From assembly GCF_003730195.1 (NCBI RefSeq), contig NZ_QWGG01000001.1:310001-374000 (forward strand): a stretch of DNA of 64,000 nucleotides, in the 5' to 3' direction. The position numbers were made by a program, and so were the translations under genes. Of the stretch, positions 42,284 through 50,848 are shown piece by piece (positions within the stretch are counted from its first letter, which is position 1; each line of letters begins with the position of its first letter). The DNA is from Halosimplex salinum (GTDB taxonomy: Archaea > Halobacteriota > Halobacteria > Halobacteriales > Haloarculaceae). The notes beneath the pieces are model-generated. The model was not told the DNA's origin. It saw only the letters and a list, made by a program, of their open reading frames with translations, and made no database searches.

Positions 42284-43387
42284 ATGGACCTGCCCAGGGT
42301 GGCTGCGTTCACGGACACTTACCTGCCGACGCACAACGGCGTCACCTACACCGTCCAGACGTGGCGGGACCGCTGGCACCGTCGCGGCGGCCGCATGGAC
42401 GTCGTCTATCCCGACGGCGACCACGAGGCCGGCGAGGGGGAGTACCCCGTCAGCAGCCTCCCGTTCCCCTTCTACGAGGGCTTTCGCGTCGGGGTCCCCG
42501 GCGTCCCCGAAGCGGTGGACAACGCCGAGATCGTCCACGCGCACTCCCCCTTCAGTCTCGGCCTCGCCGGGATGCGCCTCGCCCGGAAACACGACCTGCC
42601 GATGGTCGCCTCCTACCACACGCCGACGAGCGAGTACGCCAACTACCTCGCGTTCACCCGACCGATCGAGCGAGCCGTCGAACGGAGCGCCGAGGAGTAC
42701 GAACGGCGCTTCCTCGACCGGACGGACGTGGTCGTCGCGCCGAGCGACCGAACCGCCGAACACATCCGGGACACCGTCGCGACGAAGACGCCCGTCGAGG
42801 TCGTCTCGAACGGCGTCGACGTCGACTTCTTCCGGCCGGTCGAGACCGAGCGGTTCCGCGCCCGTCACGACCTGCCCGACGGACCGATCGTCGGCTACAC
42901 CGGCCGCCACGGCTACGAGAAGAACCTCGAAGCGATCGTCGACGCGACCGAGGGACTCGACGTGACGCTCCTGTTCGGCGGCGACGGTCCCGCCCGCGGT
43001 GACCTGGAGCGGGCCGCCGACGACGCCGACGTGGACGCGTACTTCCTCGGCTGGCTCGACCGGGAGGAACTCCCCTCCTTCTACTCGCTGCTCGACGTCT
43101 TCGCCTTCCCCAGCCCGGTGGAGACCCAGGGGATCGCGGCGCTGGAGGCCAACGCCTGCGGGACGCCCGTGGCCGGGATCGCGAGCGCCGCGCTCGCGGA
43201 CACGATCGTTCAGGGCGAGACCGGCTACAAGGCGCCCCCGGACGACGTGAGCGCCTTCCGCGACGTCATCGAGCGGACCTTCGACGAGCGCGACCGACTC
43301 GGCGAGGCGTGTCTCGCCCGCCGCGAGTCGATCAGCGTCGAACGCTCCGTCGACCGGCTCGCCGAGGTCTACGAGCAGATCCTGTAG
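42284..43387 (+). CDS. Glycosyltransferase family 4
   Basis: A 367-aa GT-B fold glycosyltransferase. The N-terminal AFTDTYLPTHNGVTYTVQTW and C-terminal FAFPSPVETQGIAALEANACGTPVAG (with the catalytic EX7E region) are typical of GT4 enzymes. It transfers a sugar from a nucleotide or phosphate donor to a lipid or glycan; donor and acceptor are unknown. A TATA-like gatatggtaacgcattaag (42241-42259) lies about 30 bp upstream. Its stop abuts the convergent small gene. Confidence 0.9.
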   Translation: MDLPRVAAFTDTYLPTHNGVTYTVQTWRDRWHRRGGRMDVVYPDGDHEAGEGEYPVSSLPFPFYEGFRVGVPGVPEAVDNAEIVHAHSPFSLGLAGMRLARKHDLPMVASYHTPTSEYANYLAFTRPIERAVERSAEEYERRFLDRTDVVVAPSDRTAEHIRDTVATKTPVEVVSNGVDVDFFRPVETERFRARHDLPDGPIVGYTGRHGYEKNLEAIVDATEGLDVTLLFGGDGPARGDLERAADDADVDAYFLGWLDREELPSFYSLLDVFAFPSPVETQGIAALEANACGTPVAGIASAALADTIVQGETGYKAPPDDVSAFRDVIERTFDERDRLGEACLARRESISVERSVDRLAEVYEQIL

Positions 43388-43615
43388 TCAGTCCCCGTCG
43401 CTGTCCGACTGATCCATCGCCACGCCGAGAGCGACGCCCACCGCGATTCCCATCCCCATCCCGAGCGCCACGTCGTCGAAGGCGACGCCGAACGAGGCAC
43501 CGAGCGCGACCCCGATAGCGATGCCCACGCCCATCTTCGAGGCGTCGGGCCCGTCGCTGTCGTCGCCACTGTCGAGTTCGTTCCCTTCGTCGTCAGCCGG
43601 CGTCCCACCGCTCAT
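43388..43615 (-). CDS. Small glycine-zipper membrane protein
   Basis: A 75-aa protein with an acidic N-terminus and two glycine-rich hydrophobic stretches (MGVGIAIGVALGASFGVAFDD and MGMGIAVGVALGVAMDQ) with GxxxG-type spacing, a glycine-zipper layout for helix packing. Family unknown. The stop codon follows immediately after the stop of the convergent glycosyltransferase gene. Confidence 0.7.
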   Translation of the reverse strand: MSGGTPADDEGNELDSGDDSDGPDASKMGVGIAIGVALGASFGVAFDDVALGMGMGIAVGVALGVAMDQSDSDGD

Positions 43616-43692
43616 GAGTGGAGCGACGAATCCGACCCGGTTAACTACCGCTGTGCGGCGGCGTCGCTCGGGCGGAAAACTGGCGCAAGCCG

Positions 43693-43830
43693 TCAGGTCC
43701 TGTCCGCTTCGGGATTGTTCGCGCGTCGGTAGCTGCCGACCATCTTCCAGAGGGTCTTGTCCACGTCGCCGTCCGCACACTCCGTCTGGATCTGGCTGTA
43801 CAGTTCCTCCGAGACTGTGATCTCGGGCAT
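43693..43830 (-). CDS. Small (45-aa) RHH-like haloarchaeal protein (DUF7557-like)
   Basis: A 45-aa protein, MPEITVSEELYSQIQTECA followed by DKTLWKMVGSYRRANNPE. The beta strand plus two helices resemble a minimal ribbon-helix-helix fold; I recall a haloarchaeal family of this type. The ATG at 43830 lies close to an AT-rich patch (tacatacacgatagatgatgataaa, 43838-43862) that supplies a promoter. Confidence 0.7.
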   Translation of the reverse strand: MPEITVSEELYSQIQTECADGDVDKTLWKMVGSYRRANNPEADRT

Positions 43831-43910
43831 CACCCGTACATACACGATAGATGATGATAAACCTCCTGTGAGTCGCGAACGAGTTAACGTTTCGAGCGGC
43901 GGTCCCGGGA

Positions 43911-44732
43911 TCAGTTCTGGGGGCGCGGGTAGGCGGTGAACACGGAGGTGACGACCGAGAAGGGGTCGTACACCGACTGGTGACACTGGCAGTAGACGGC
44001 GTTCTCGGCCCCGTCGACTGTGGCCGACTGTTTGAACCCTGCGGGGACACAACAGAGGTGGGTACAGCTGTTGAGCCAGGCGAGGAATCCCTTCTCGGTG
44101 CTGGCAGCCAACCACTCGTCGTCTTCGGCCGCCGCCTCGATCTCCGGGCTCCGGATCACCTGGACAGGCAGCGACGAGTCGGTCTCCGTCGAACGCCACG
44201 TCGCCGCCGCGGGCTTGCCCAGCCCGTCGTCGCCCACGCCGTTGCCCCACTCCTCGTAGTCGTCGAACTCTTCGACTGCCAGTTTCGCCCCCGATTCGAG
44301 CGCCGACTGCCACTCGTAGGCGCCGCCGTCGTCCACCCGGAGAAAGTTGTCCGCCTCGCTGTCGGGTTCGAGCTTCGGGTGGGTCTGGTTGCCGCAGTAC
44401 TGGAACCACTTGCTGGAGTAGGTCACCCCGCCGAGCGTCGTCTGGACGGCGTCGTCTTCGGTCGTCGCACCCTCGGTCGAACCGGGCCAGACCCCCTTGA
44501 GATAGCCGTCCTCGATCGTGACCGGGATCTGTGACATCCCGCGGTCGGCCGGGCCGTCCGTGTTCTCGATGACCTTCGCCTCGATACTCCCGCCACCGAC
44601 GCCGCTCCGGTTCGTCGGAACCTCCGTGAGTCCGGCACCGGCGGTGCCGAGCGACCCCAGCGCGGCGCTCCCGACGATTCCCTTGACGAAACGACGGCGA
44701 CTCGACGGCGCGGGATACCTGTCCTCGTCCAT
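43911..44732 (-). CDS. Tat-exported Rieske iron-sulfur protein
   Basis: A 273-aa protein with a twin-arginine signal (SRRRFVKGIVG, Arg12-Arg14) and a C-terminal Rieske domain. Cluster ligands are Cys223 and His225 (SCTHLCC) and Cys248 and His251 (CQCHQSVYDP); Cys228 and Cys250 can form the usual disulfide, and Cys227 is an extra cysteine. Such proteins pass electrons in cytochrome bc-type complexes. No cytochrome b or other complex gene adjoins it. The C-terminus ends FTAYPRPQN, close to other haloarchaeal Rieske proteins. Confidence 0.9.
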   Translation of the reverse strand: MDEDRYPAPSSRRRFVKGIVGSAALGSLGTAGAGLTEVPTNRSGVGGGSIEAKVIENTDGPADRGMSQIPVTIEDGYLKGVWPGSTEGATTEDDAVQTTLGGVTYSSKWFQYCGNQTHPKLEPDSEADNFLRVDDGGAYEWQSALESGAKLAVEEFDDYEEWGNGVGDDGLGKPAAATWRSTETDSSLPVQVIRSPEIEAAAEDDEWLAASTEKGFLAWLNSCTHLCCVPAGFKQSATVDGAENAVYCQCHQSVYDPFSVVTSVFTAYPRPQN

Positions 44733-44752
44733 ACGGGCGCTCCGCCCACCAC

Positions 44753-44783
44753 ACTGTTAAATTATAATATATTTTATGTGTAG
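44753..44783. promoter_or_regulatory. AT-rich promoter region of Rieske gene
   Basis: The stretch gttaaattataatatattttatg (44755-44777) is the most AT-rich in this neighbourhood and sits about 25-45 bp before the Rieske start codon, giving a strong TATA element in minus orientation; it may also serve the divergent regulator, 140 bp away. Confidence 0.6.
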
Positions 44784-44920
44784 TCGCGGACGGAGGGTGT
44801 ATCGTTCCACGACCCGTGGAACGTCACAGGACGCGTGAACGTCGAGAAACCGGCGTCAGCGGCGGCGGTCGTGTCATCGGACCGGGCGGATTAAGGGACG
44901 GGCCCCCAAAGTTATCGGGT

Positions 44921-45697
44921 ATGAAAGGTGATTCCCTGGTCACCTACGTGGCGCGGTCGGACCTGCGCTCCGCTGTGTTGCGTGCGGTCGAACGCGACCC
45001 CCGGTCGACCGCCGCCCTCCACGACCACCTGTCGGTGAGCCAGTCCGGCGTCTACAAGACCCTCGACGAACTCGCCGGCCGCGGACTCGTCCGCGAACGG
45101 GAGACGTGGGAGTTGACCGCCCGCGGGCGTCTCGTCGTCGACGAACTGGACCGCCAGCGGACGGTCGAGGACCTCCTCGACGACGAGTTCTGGGAGGCCC
45201 ACGACGTGTCCGTCCTCCCCCGTCGGTTCAGACAGCGCCTCGCGGGCGCCGGCGACTGGGAACTCTACCGGAACCCCGCCCGGAACCCGCAGTATCTCGA
45301 ACGCTGGGCGGTCGAACTGTTCCGCGAGGCGGACTGGCTCCGCGTCGGCGCGCAGGTGTACTACCCCCGCTTCGCCCGGATGGTCGACGAACTCGCCGAC
45401 CGGGGCGTCCTCGACGCGCAGGTCATCGTCGACGACCGCCTCGTCGACGAGGCCATCGAGCGCTACGCCGACGGCGACCCGCCCTCCCGCATCGACGAAC
45501 GCGTCGCCGACCTGCCCTTCTCCTTCACCGTCACCGCCGACCTCGTCGCGCTCTCCCTGCCGACACGGGACGGCGTCTCCGACCTCGACGCGGTGCTCGT
45601 CGGGTCCGGCGAGGGCGCCGTCGCGCTCGGCCGCGACATCCACGCCCACTACTGGGACCGGGCCGTTCCCGCCGAGGACTACCTCGCGACGGTCTGA
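44921..45697 (+). CDS. Winged-helix transcriptional regulator (haloarchaeal HTH family)
   Basis: A 258-aa protein. The N-terminal helix-turn-helix (STAALHDHLSVSQSGVYKTLDELAGRGLVRE) is followed by a ~180-residue effector-like domain (YRNPARNPQYLERWAVELFREADWLRVGAQVYY). It resembles, distantly, the FilR1-like regulators but is a separate subfamily. The ATG at 44921 is chosen because the N-terminus fits a leaderless gene. Divergent from the Rieske gene. Confidence 0.78.
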   Translation: MKGDSLVTYVARSDLRSAVLRAVERDPRSTAALHDHLSVSQSGVYKTLDELAGRGLVRERETWELTARGRLVVDELDRQRTVEDLLDDEFWEAHDVSVLPRRFRQRLAGAGDWELYRNPARNPQYLERWAVELFREADWLRVGAQVYYPRFARMVDELADRGVLDAQVIVDDRLVDEAIERYADGDPPSRIDERVADLPFSFTVTADLVALSLPTRDGVSDLDAVLVGSGEGAVALGRDIHAHYWDRAVPAEDYLATV

Positions 45698-45710
45698 ACC
45701 GGCCGGTTCG

Positions 45711-46616
45711 CTACCCGCTCCCCTCGTTCGCGGGGCGCCGCTCGTACTCGATCACGTCGAGGGCCCCGTCGAGCGTCAGATCGAGCGCTTCGCCATCGAC
45801 TTCGACCGTCGTCTCCACGCGGAGCGGGTCCTCGGAGACGATCTCACCGGGTGCATCTATCAGCGCGACCAGCTCCCAGATCGGCGTCTCTCGAACGTCG
45901 ATTCCGGCCTCGTGGAACAGGGAAACGACTGCGGGATGGTCGATTACCGCCGCTCCCACCGCCGATTCGACGGTGCCGCCGCACTCGCGGCACGCGTAGA
46001 CGACGTTGAGGAACCCGTCGAACCCGTCGACGTCCGGCGCCTCCGTCTTCTCGACGGACGCGTCGATCCGCCCGTGGCAGTACGGACAGAACCCGCGGTT
46101 GATTCGCTCGATCTCGCTGAGGAGGTGTTTGTTGTACACCTCTGGGAGCCGGTCCGCGTCGCGGCGGGCGGCGAGGATCGGTGGCGCCGCCATGTCCGTG
46201 ATCGTCACGTCGCAGTCGACGCACGCCACGTCCATCTGCCCGTCCGCGTACCCGGCCTCGATGGTCCCGTCGCAGATCGGACAGTCTCCGACCGGACGCG
46301 GTTCGACAGCCGTCTCGTCGTCGGTGTAGACGCCCGAGACGACCGCACCGACGAGTCGCGACCCGGCGTGAGTCGGTTCGTATCCCTGCCCGGTCTTCCG
46401 GACGAACCGCGGTCGCAGCTCCTGCAGGTGGTAGTTGAACTGGCCGGAGTCCCGCACGCCCGCCGCGTCCCTGACGTCCGCGAACGACGCGGCGGCGTCG
46501 CCCTCCGCGGTCTTCGTCAGGTCCCAGACGGCACGGAGGATCGAGAAGCGCGTCTCGTTCGCGACGGCGCCGAACACCTCGTCCGGGTTCGCCCGCCCGT
46601 CCGATCCATCGCTCAT
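45711..46616 (-). CDS. ArsR-type regulator with zinc-ribbon-like C-terminus (DUF7351-like)
   Basis: A 301-aa regulator. An N-terminal winged helix (VFGAVANETRFSILRAVWDL ... GQFNYHLQELRPRFVRKTGQGY) is followed by two cysteine pairs (CPICDG, CVDC) and later CPYCHG and CREC, together two zinc-ribbon-like units, then a C-terminal domain. This matches a haloarchaeal regulator family (from memory DUF7351). Ligand and targets unknown. Convergent with the preceding regulator. Confidence 0.8.
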   Translation of the reverse strand: MSDGSDGRANPDEVFGAVANETRFSILRAVWDLTKTAEGDAAASFADVRDAAGVRDSGQFNYHLQELRPRFVRKTGQGYEPTHAGSRLVGAVVSGVYTDDETAVEPRPVGDCPICDGTIEAGYADGQMDVACVDCDVTITDMAAPPILAARRDADRLPEVYNKHLLSEIERINRGFCPYCHGRIDASVEKTEAPDVDGFDGFLNVVYACRECGGTVESAVGAAVIDHPAVVSLFHEAGIDVRETPIWELVALIDAPGEIVSEDPLRVETTVEVDGEALDLTLDGALDVIEYERRPANEGSG

Positions 46617-46695
46617 GGGATCCGTATCTGCGACACGAACCTTGAAAATTGGCGTCCCCGGACGAGGGCGGGGTCGCACGCTGCCCGCCGGAAAC

Positions 46696-47988
46696 TCAGG
46701 CCAGCGCGCTCCCGGCGCGAATGATCTCTTTCTCGCCGAACGCCGGTCCCACGAGCTGCAGCCCGACGGGGAGGCCGTCGCCCGTCTCGCCCGCGGGGAC
46801 GGAGATGGCGGGCAGGTTCGCGAGGTTCACCGGCGTCGTGTTCGCGTCGGCGAGGTACATCTTCAGCGGGTCCTCCAGGCTCTCGCCCATCTCCATCGGC
46901 GGAACGGGCATCGTCGGCGAGGCCAGCACGTCCGCGTCGTCCAGCGCGTCGTTGATGTCCCGCTTGATCCAGGCGCGAGCGTCCTGGGCTTTCTTGTAGT
47001 ACTTGTCGTGGTAGCCCGCCGAGAGGGCGTACGTGCCCAGCAGGATCCGGGACTTGACCTCCTCGCCGAAGCCCTCCTCGCGGGCCCGGGCGAACGTCTC
47101 GTTCCAGTTGCCGTCGTAGCCGCCCGACTGGCCGTAGCGGACGCCGTCGAAGCGGGCGAGGTTCGACGAGGCCTCGCTCATCGCCGTCACGTAGTAGGCC
47201 TCGACCGCGTAGCGCAGGCACTCCAGATCTACCTCGTGGTAGCTGGCGCCCTGGGCTTCGAGGTCGTCGATGGCGTCCCAGAACACCTCGGTGACCTGCT
47301 CGTCGGCACCGTCCAGCAGTTCCATCGGGATGCCGATGTCCAGTCCGTCTACGTCGCCGTCGGCCGCCCCAGTGTAGTCGTAGGCGTCCGCGCCGCGTTC
47401 CTCCGTGGCGTCACGGACCGTCGCGTCGCTCGGGTCCGGGCCGGCGATCACTTCCAGCAACTGGGCGGCCTCCTCGACGGTGGGGGCGATCGGTCCGACC
47501 TGCTCCAGCGAGTTGGCGTAGGCGACGACCCCGTACCGCGACACCAGCCCGTACGTGGGCTTGATGCCGACGACGCCGCAGAACGCGGCGGGCGCGCGAA
47601 CCGACCCGCCGGTGTCGGTGCCCAGCGCCATGTCCGCGTCGCCCGCCGCGACGACGGCGGCCGACCCGCCGGACGAGCCGCCGGGGACGTGCCCCTCGGC
47701 CACGGGGTTCTCGGTGGGGCCGAACGCCGACGTCTCGGTGGTCGTCCCCATCCCGAACTCGTCCATGTTGGTCTTGCCGGGGATGGTCGCGCCGGCCGCT
47801 TTCAGGCGTTCGACGACCGTCGCGTCGTACGGCGGGACGTAGTCCTCGAGCATGGCCGACCCGCAGGTCGTGCGCACGCCCTCCGTCGAGATGTTGTCCT
47901 TGACCGCGACGGTCGCGTCCACGAGCGGACCGTCGGTTGCGCCCTCGATTCGCTCCGTCGTGATGTAGCCGTTGTACTCCGTGCTCAT
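46696..47988 (-). CDS. gatA: Glutamyl-tRNA(Gln) amidotransferase subunit A
   Basis: A 430-aa amidase-signature enzyme. The catalytic Lys lies in VAVKDNIST, the Ser-cisSer-Lys region in VPGGSSGGSAAVVAAG and GTDTGGSVRAPAAFCG. GatA releases ammonia from glutamine for amidation of Glu-tRNA(Gln) or Asp-tRNA(Asn) in the GatCAB complex. It follows gatC on the same strand with a 16-bp gap; gatB is elsewhere, which is common in haloarchaea. Confidence 0.95.
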   Translation of the reverse strand: MSTEYNGYITTERIEGATDGPLVDATVAVKDNISTEGVRTTCGSAMLEDYVPPYDATVVERLKAAGATIPGKTNMDEFGMGTTTETSAFGPTENPVAEGHVPGGSSGGSAAVVAAGDADMALGTDTGGSVRAPAAFCGVVGIKPTYGLVSRYGVVAYANSLEQVGPIAPTVEEAAQLLEVIAGPDPSDATVRDATEERGADAYDYTGAADGDVDGLDIGIPMELLDGADEQVTEVFWDAIDDLEAQGASYHEVDLECLRYAVEAYYVTAMSEASSNLARFDGVRYGQSGGYDGNWNETFARAREEGFGEEVKSRILLGTYALSAGYHDKYYKKAQDARAWIKRDINDALDDADVLASPTMPVPPMEMGESLEDPLKMYLADANTTPVNLANLPAISVPAGETGDGLPVGLQLVGPAFGEKEIIRAGSALA

Positions 47989-48004
47989 GTGTAGAGAGTC
48001 GTCG

Positions 48005-48289
48005 TCACGAGACGTTCGGGCCCTTGAAGTAGCCGTCCTCGGTCTCGGGGGCGTTGTCGAGCGCCTCCGCCTGCGAGAGGCAGTCGCGCACCTCGTCGGG
48101 GCGCATCACGTTGGCCAGCTCCTCGTCCTCGTCGACCTCGGGCACTTCGTCCAGCGTCTCGAAGTACTCCAGGATGTCGGCGAACTGCTCGGTGAAGCGG
48201 TCGACCTCCTCGTCGTCGAGGTCGATGCGCGCCAGATCCGCGACGTGGCGCACCTCCTCGGGGTCGACCACGCGATCCGTGTCGCTCAT
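48005..48289 (-). CDS. gatC: Glutamyl-tRNA(Gln) amidotransferase subunit C
   Basis: A 94-aa GatC: VRHVADLARIDLDDEEVDRFTEQFADILEYFETLDEVPE and the C-terminal APETEDGYFKGPNV are conserved. It bridges GatA and GatB. First gene of the gatC-gatA operon. The start at 48289 is the first ATG matching the family length. Confidence 0.94.
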   Translation of the reverse strand: MSDTDRVVDPEEVRHVADLARIDLDDEEVDRFTEQFADILEYFETLDEVPEVDEDEELANVMRPDEVRDCLSQAEALDNAPETEDGYFKGPNVS

Positions 48290-48648
48290 GCGCGAGCCGA
48301 GGCGTGGCCCGGCGGTAAGGGTTTCGATGCCTGCCCCGCACACGCCGCCACACGGCCCCGGGATCGCCGGTTCCCACCGCCTCAGCTACCACGACGCACA
48401 CCGACCTGTCTCCGAACGAACCACTCGACGCGGGAAACCGCACGCCTCGGCGCTCAAGAACGCCGATACCGACCGTTTCAGCGGCCGGAATTCGTCACGC
48501 TCATCGGCCCGAACCGATACATTAACTATGGTCCAGCACAGACGTTTGAAGTTGAGCCATTTTTGGAAAAGATTTAAGTCGTTTGCACCGCAACAGATAA
48601 TTCGGTGAGGCGGTTTTGGCGGGGATACCCCCGCGTAGTTTGCAACCA
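48290..48648. promoter_or_regulatory. Upstream region of the tfb gene
   Basis: About 360 bp between gatC and tfb (divergent). The AT-rich stretch ttttggaaaagatttaagtcg (48562-48582) contains a good BRE/TATA (aaaagatttaa); transcription would start near 48600, leaving a leader of about 45-50 nt. No gene is supported in the interval. Confidence 0.55.
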
Positions 48649-49623
48649 ATGACCGACACCTCAATCAGACAATACACGAGCGAGCGTGAAGAGGACCGCG
48701 AGCGAGAGGAGGAGAACGAGGAGACGCTCGTCTGTCCGGAATGTGGGGGGAACCTCGCGTCCGACGCGGAGCACGGCGAGACGGTGTGTTCCGAGTGCGG
48801 CCTCGTCGTCGAGGAAGACGAGATCGACCCGGGTCCCGAGTGGCGCGCGTTCGACGCCGCAGAGAAAGACGAGAAGTCCCGCGTCGGCGCGCCGACGACG
48901 AACATGATGCACGACAAGGGCCTCTCCACGAACATCGGCTGGCAGGACAAAGACGCCTACGGCAACTCCCTGTCCTCCCGCCAGCGTGAGAAGATGCAGC
49001 GGTTGCGCACCTGGAACGAGCGGTTCCGTACCCGCGACTCCAAGGAGCGCAACCTCAAGCAGGCACTCGGCGAGATCGACCGCATGGCCTCGGCGCTCGG
49101 CCTGCCCGAGAACGTCCGCGAGACCGCGAGCGTCATCTATCGACGCGCGCTCGACGAAGACCTGTTGCCCGGCCGCTCCATCGAGGGCGTCGCCACCTCC
49201 GCGCTGTACGCCGCCGCCCGGCAGGCCGGCACCCCGCGGAGTCTCGACGAGATAGCCGCCGTGTCCCGCGTCGGCAAGGACGAGATCGCCCGCACGTACC
49301 GATACGTCGTCCGCGAGTTGAGCCTCGAGATCCAGCCCGCGGACCCCGAGAGCTACGTCCCGCGGTTCGTCTCGGATCTGGACCTCCCGGAGGAAGTCGA
49401 GCGGCGCGCGCGCCAGCTCCTGAACACGGCCAAAGAGCAGGGCGTCCACTCGGGCAAGTCGCCCGTCGGCCTCGCGGCCGCGGCCGTCTACGCCGCCTCC
49501 CTGCTCGCCAACGAGAAGGTCACCCAGAGCGAGGTCAGCGAAGTCGCCAACATCTCCGAGGTCACTATCCGAAACCGCTACCACGAGCTCCTCGAAGCGG
49601 AAGAGGACTTCACGGCGCCCTGA
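48649..49623 (+). CDS. tfb: Transcription initiation factor TFB
   Basis: A 324-aa archaeal TFIIB. The N-terminal zinc ribbon (CPECGG ... CSECG), B-finger/linker (EWRAFDAAEKDEKSRVGAPTT) and two cyclin-like repeats (SALGLPENVRETASVIYRRA; SDLDLPEEVERRARQLLNTA) are all clear. It recognises BRE/TATA promoters with TBP. Haloarchaea carry several tfb genes, so which paralogue this is cannot be assigned. ATG at 48649 is preferred over an upstream in-frame start at 48616. Confidence 0.95.
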   Translation: MTDTSIRQYTSEREEDREREEENEETLVCPECGGNLASDAEHGETVCSECGLVVEEDEIDPGPEWRAFDAAEKDEKSRVGAPTTNMMHDKGLSTNIGWQDKDAYGNSLSSRQREKMQRLRTWNERFRTRDSKERNLKQALGEIDRMASALGLPENVRETASVIYRRALDEDLLPGRSIEGVATSALYAAARQAGTPRSLDEIAAVSRVGKDEIARTYRYVVRELSLEIQPADPESYVPRFVSDLDLPEEVERRARQLLNTAKEQGVHSGKSPVGLAAAAVYAASLLANEKVTQSEVSEVANISEVTIRNRYHELLEAEEDFTAP

Positions 49624-49683
49624 CGCCCGTTTTTCAGCGAGTCGATCCGTAACGCCGAAGCCGCAGGTGCGCTTCCGGCCGGT

Positions 49684-50154
49684 ATGGAGACGACCCGACA
49701 CGTCACTGCCACGGTGTACGTCGTCCACGACGGCGCCGTCGCACTCCACGAACACGACGGCCTCGGCAAGTGGCTTCCGCCCGGCGGCCACGTCGACCGC
49801 GACGAACTCCCTCACGAGGCCGGCCTCCGCGAAGTCCGGGAAGAGACCGGTCTCGACCCCGAACTCGTCGCCGACACGGACAACATCGGCTCCCCGACCG
49901 TCGAACCGCTACCCAAGCCACAGCACTTCCAGCTCGCCGACGTGAACGTCCACGACGAGTTCGTCGGCCACCAGCACGTCGACGCCGTCTACTACGCCCG
50001 GGCCGACTCCCGAACGATCGACCCGGCCGACGGCGAACAGCCCGCCGACGCCTGGCGCTGGTTCACGCTCGATGAAATCGACGAGAACGAGTCGCTGCTC
50101 GATCCCGACGTGGCCGAGATCGGGCGCCGAGCTATCGAGACCGTCTCTCAGTGA
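49684..50154 (+). CDS. NUDIX hydrolase
   Basis: A 156-aa NUDIX protein. The box GGHVDRDELPHEAGLREVRE with following ETGL fits Gx5Ex7REUxEExGU. Such enzymes hydrolyse nucleoside diphosphate derivatives (substrate not predictable). Located 60 bp after tfb on the same strand; its stop faces the pilin-like gene. Confidence 0.88.
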   Translation: METTRHVTATVYVVHDGAVALHEHDGLGKWLPPGGHVDRDELPHEAGLREVREETGLDPELVADTDNIGSPTVEPLPKPQHFQLADVNVHDEFVGHQHVDAVYYARADSRTIDPADGEQPADAWRWFTLDEIDENESLLDPDVAEIGRRAIETVSQ

Positions 50155-50184
50155 CGCGTCCGCCCCGCATTTCTCGCGCGTCGC

Positions 50185-50736
50185 TCAGTCGACGACGTCG
50201 ATCCGCTCTCTCGCGAGCCTCGTCTCGGACTCCGTGTGACGGATCTCTACGTCGACCGTCTGCCCGGGTTCGAGGTCGACGCGGCGCTGTTCGATCCGGA
50301 AGGCGATCTCGTCGCTGGCCTCGAACATCCCGTCGCTGCCGTCCTCGTCGACGACGACGCCGTCGATCCCCTTTCGACCCCGCGTGAAGACGTGGTTCCC
50401 GGAGTAGTCGTCCTGCGTCAACCGGGCGGTCGGGAGCCCGTGCAGACGGGCCCGTTTGTCGTGGTCGGGGAGCCTGACGACCACGTCGATGTCCGCGACG
50501 GCGACGCTGTCTCCGCTGGAGTGTTTCACCCGCACCCACTGACTGTCCTCGCCGGTCGCCGAAACCGGCTCCGCGCTCGTCGAGACGATCGGCCCGCCGT
50601 CCGAGAGCGAGTCGCTCGTCTGCATCAACAGGCCGCCGACGACGGCCATCATCACCACCGTGAGGCCGAACCCGACCGCGGCCATCCCCTCCTTCGAGAT
50701 GCCCCGGTCGGCGGCCCGGAGTGTTCCTCGCTTCAT
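50185..50736 (-). CDS. Pilin/archaellin-like secreted protein with class III signal
   Basis: A 183-aa protein. The N-terminus MKRGTLRAADRGISKEGMAA then VGFGLTVVMMAVVGGLLMQ is a short charged leader followed by a hydrophobic helix, the arrangement processed by archaeal prepilin peptidase (cleavage probably around RG|IS). The mature part is acidic and beta-rich (DSQWVRVKHSSGDSVAVADI). Likely an accessory pilin; it is isolated from any pilus secretion genes. Confidence 0.68.
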   Translation of the reverse strand: MKRGTLRAADRGISKEGMAAVGFGLTVVMMAVVGGLLMQTSDSLSDGGPIVSTSAEPVSATGEDSQWVRVKHSSGDSVAVADIDVVVRLPDHDKRARLHGLPTARLTQDDYSGNHVFTRGRKGIDGVVVDEDGSDGMFEASDEIAFRIEQRRVDLEPGQTVDVEIRHTESETRLARERIDVVD

Positions 50737-50848
50737 CGAACCGGTACGTTCACGCCGAGCGTACCACACCGACCGCCTTAGCTCCCCGTGAAACTGGACT
50801 TACAGGAACCGCCGGGCCGGCTCACCGAACGGACCCCACTCGGACCGC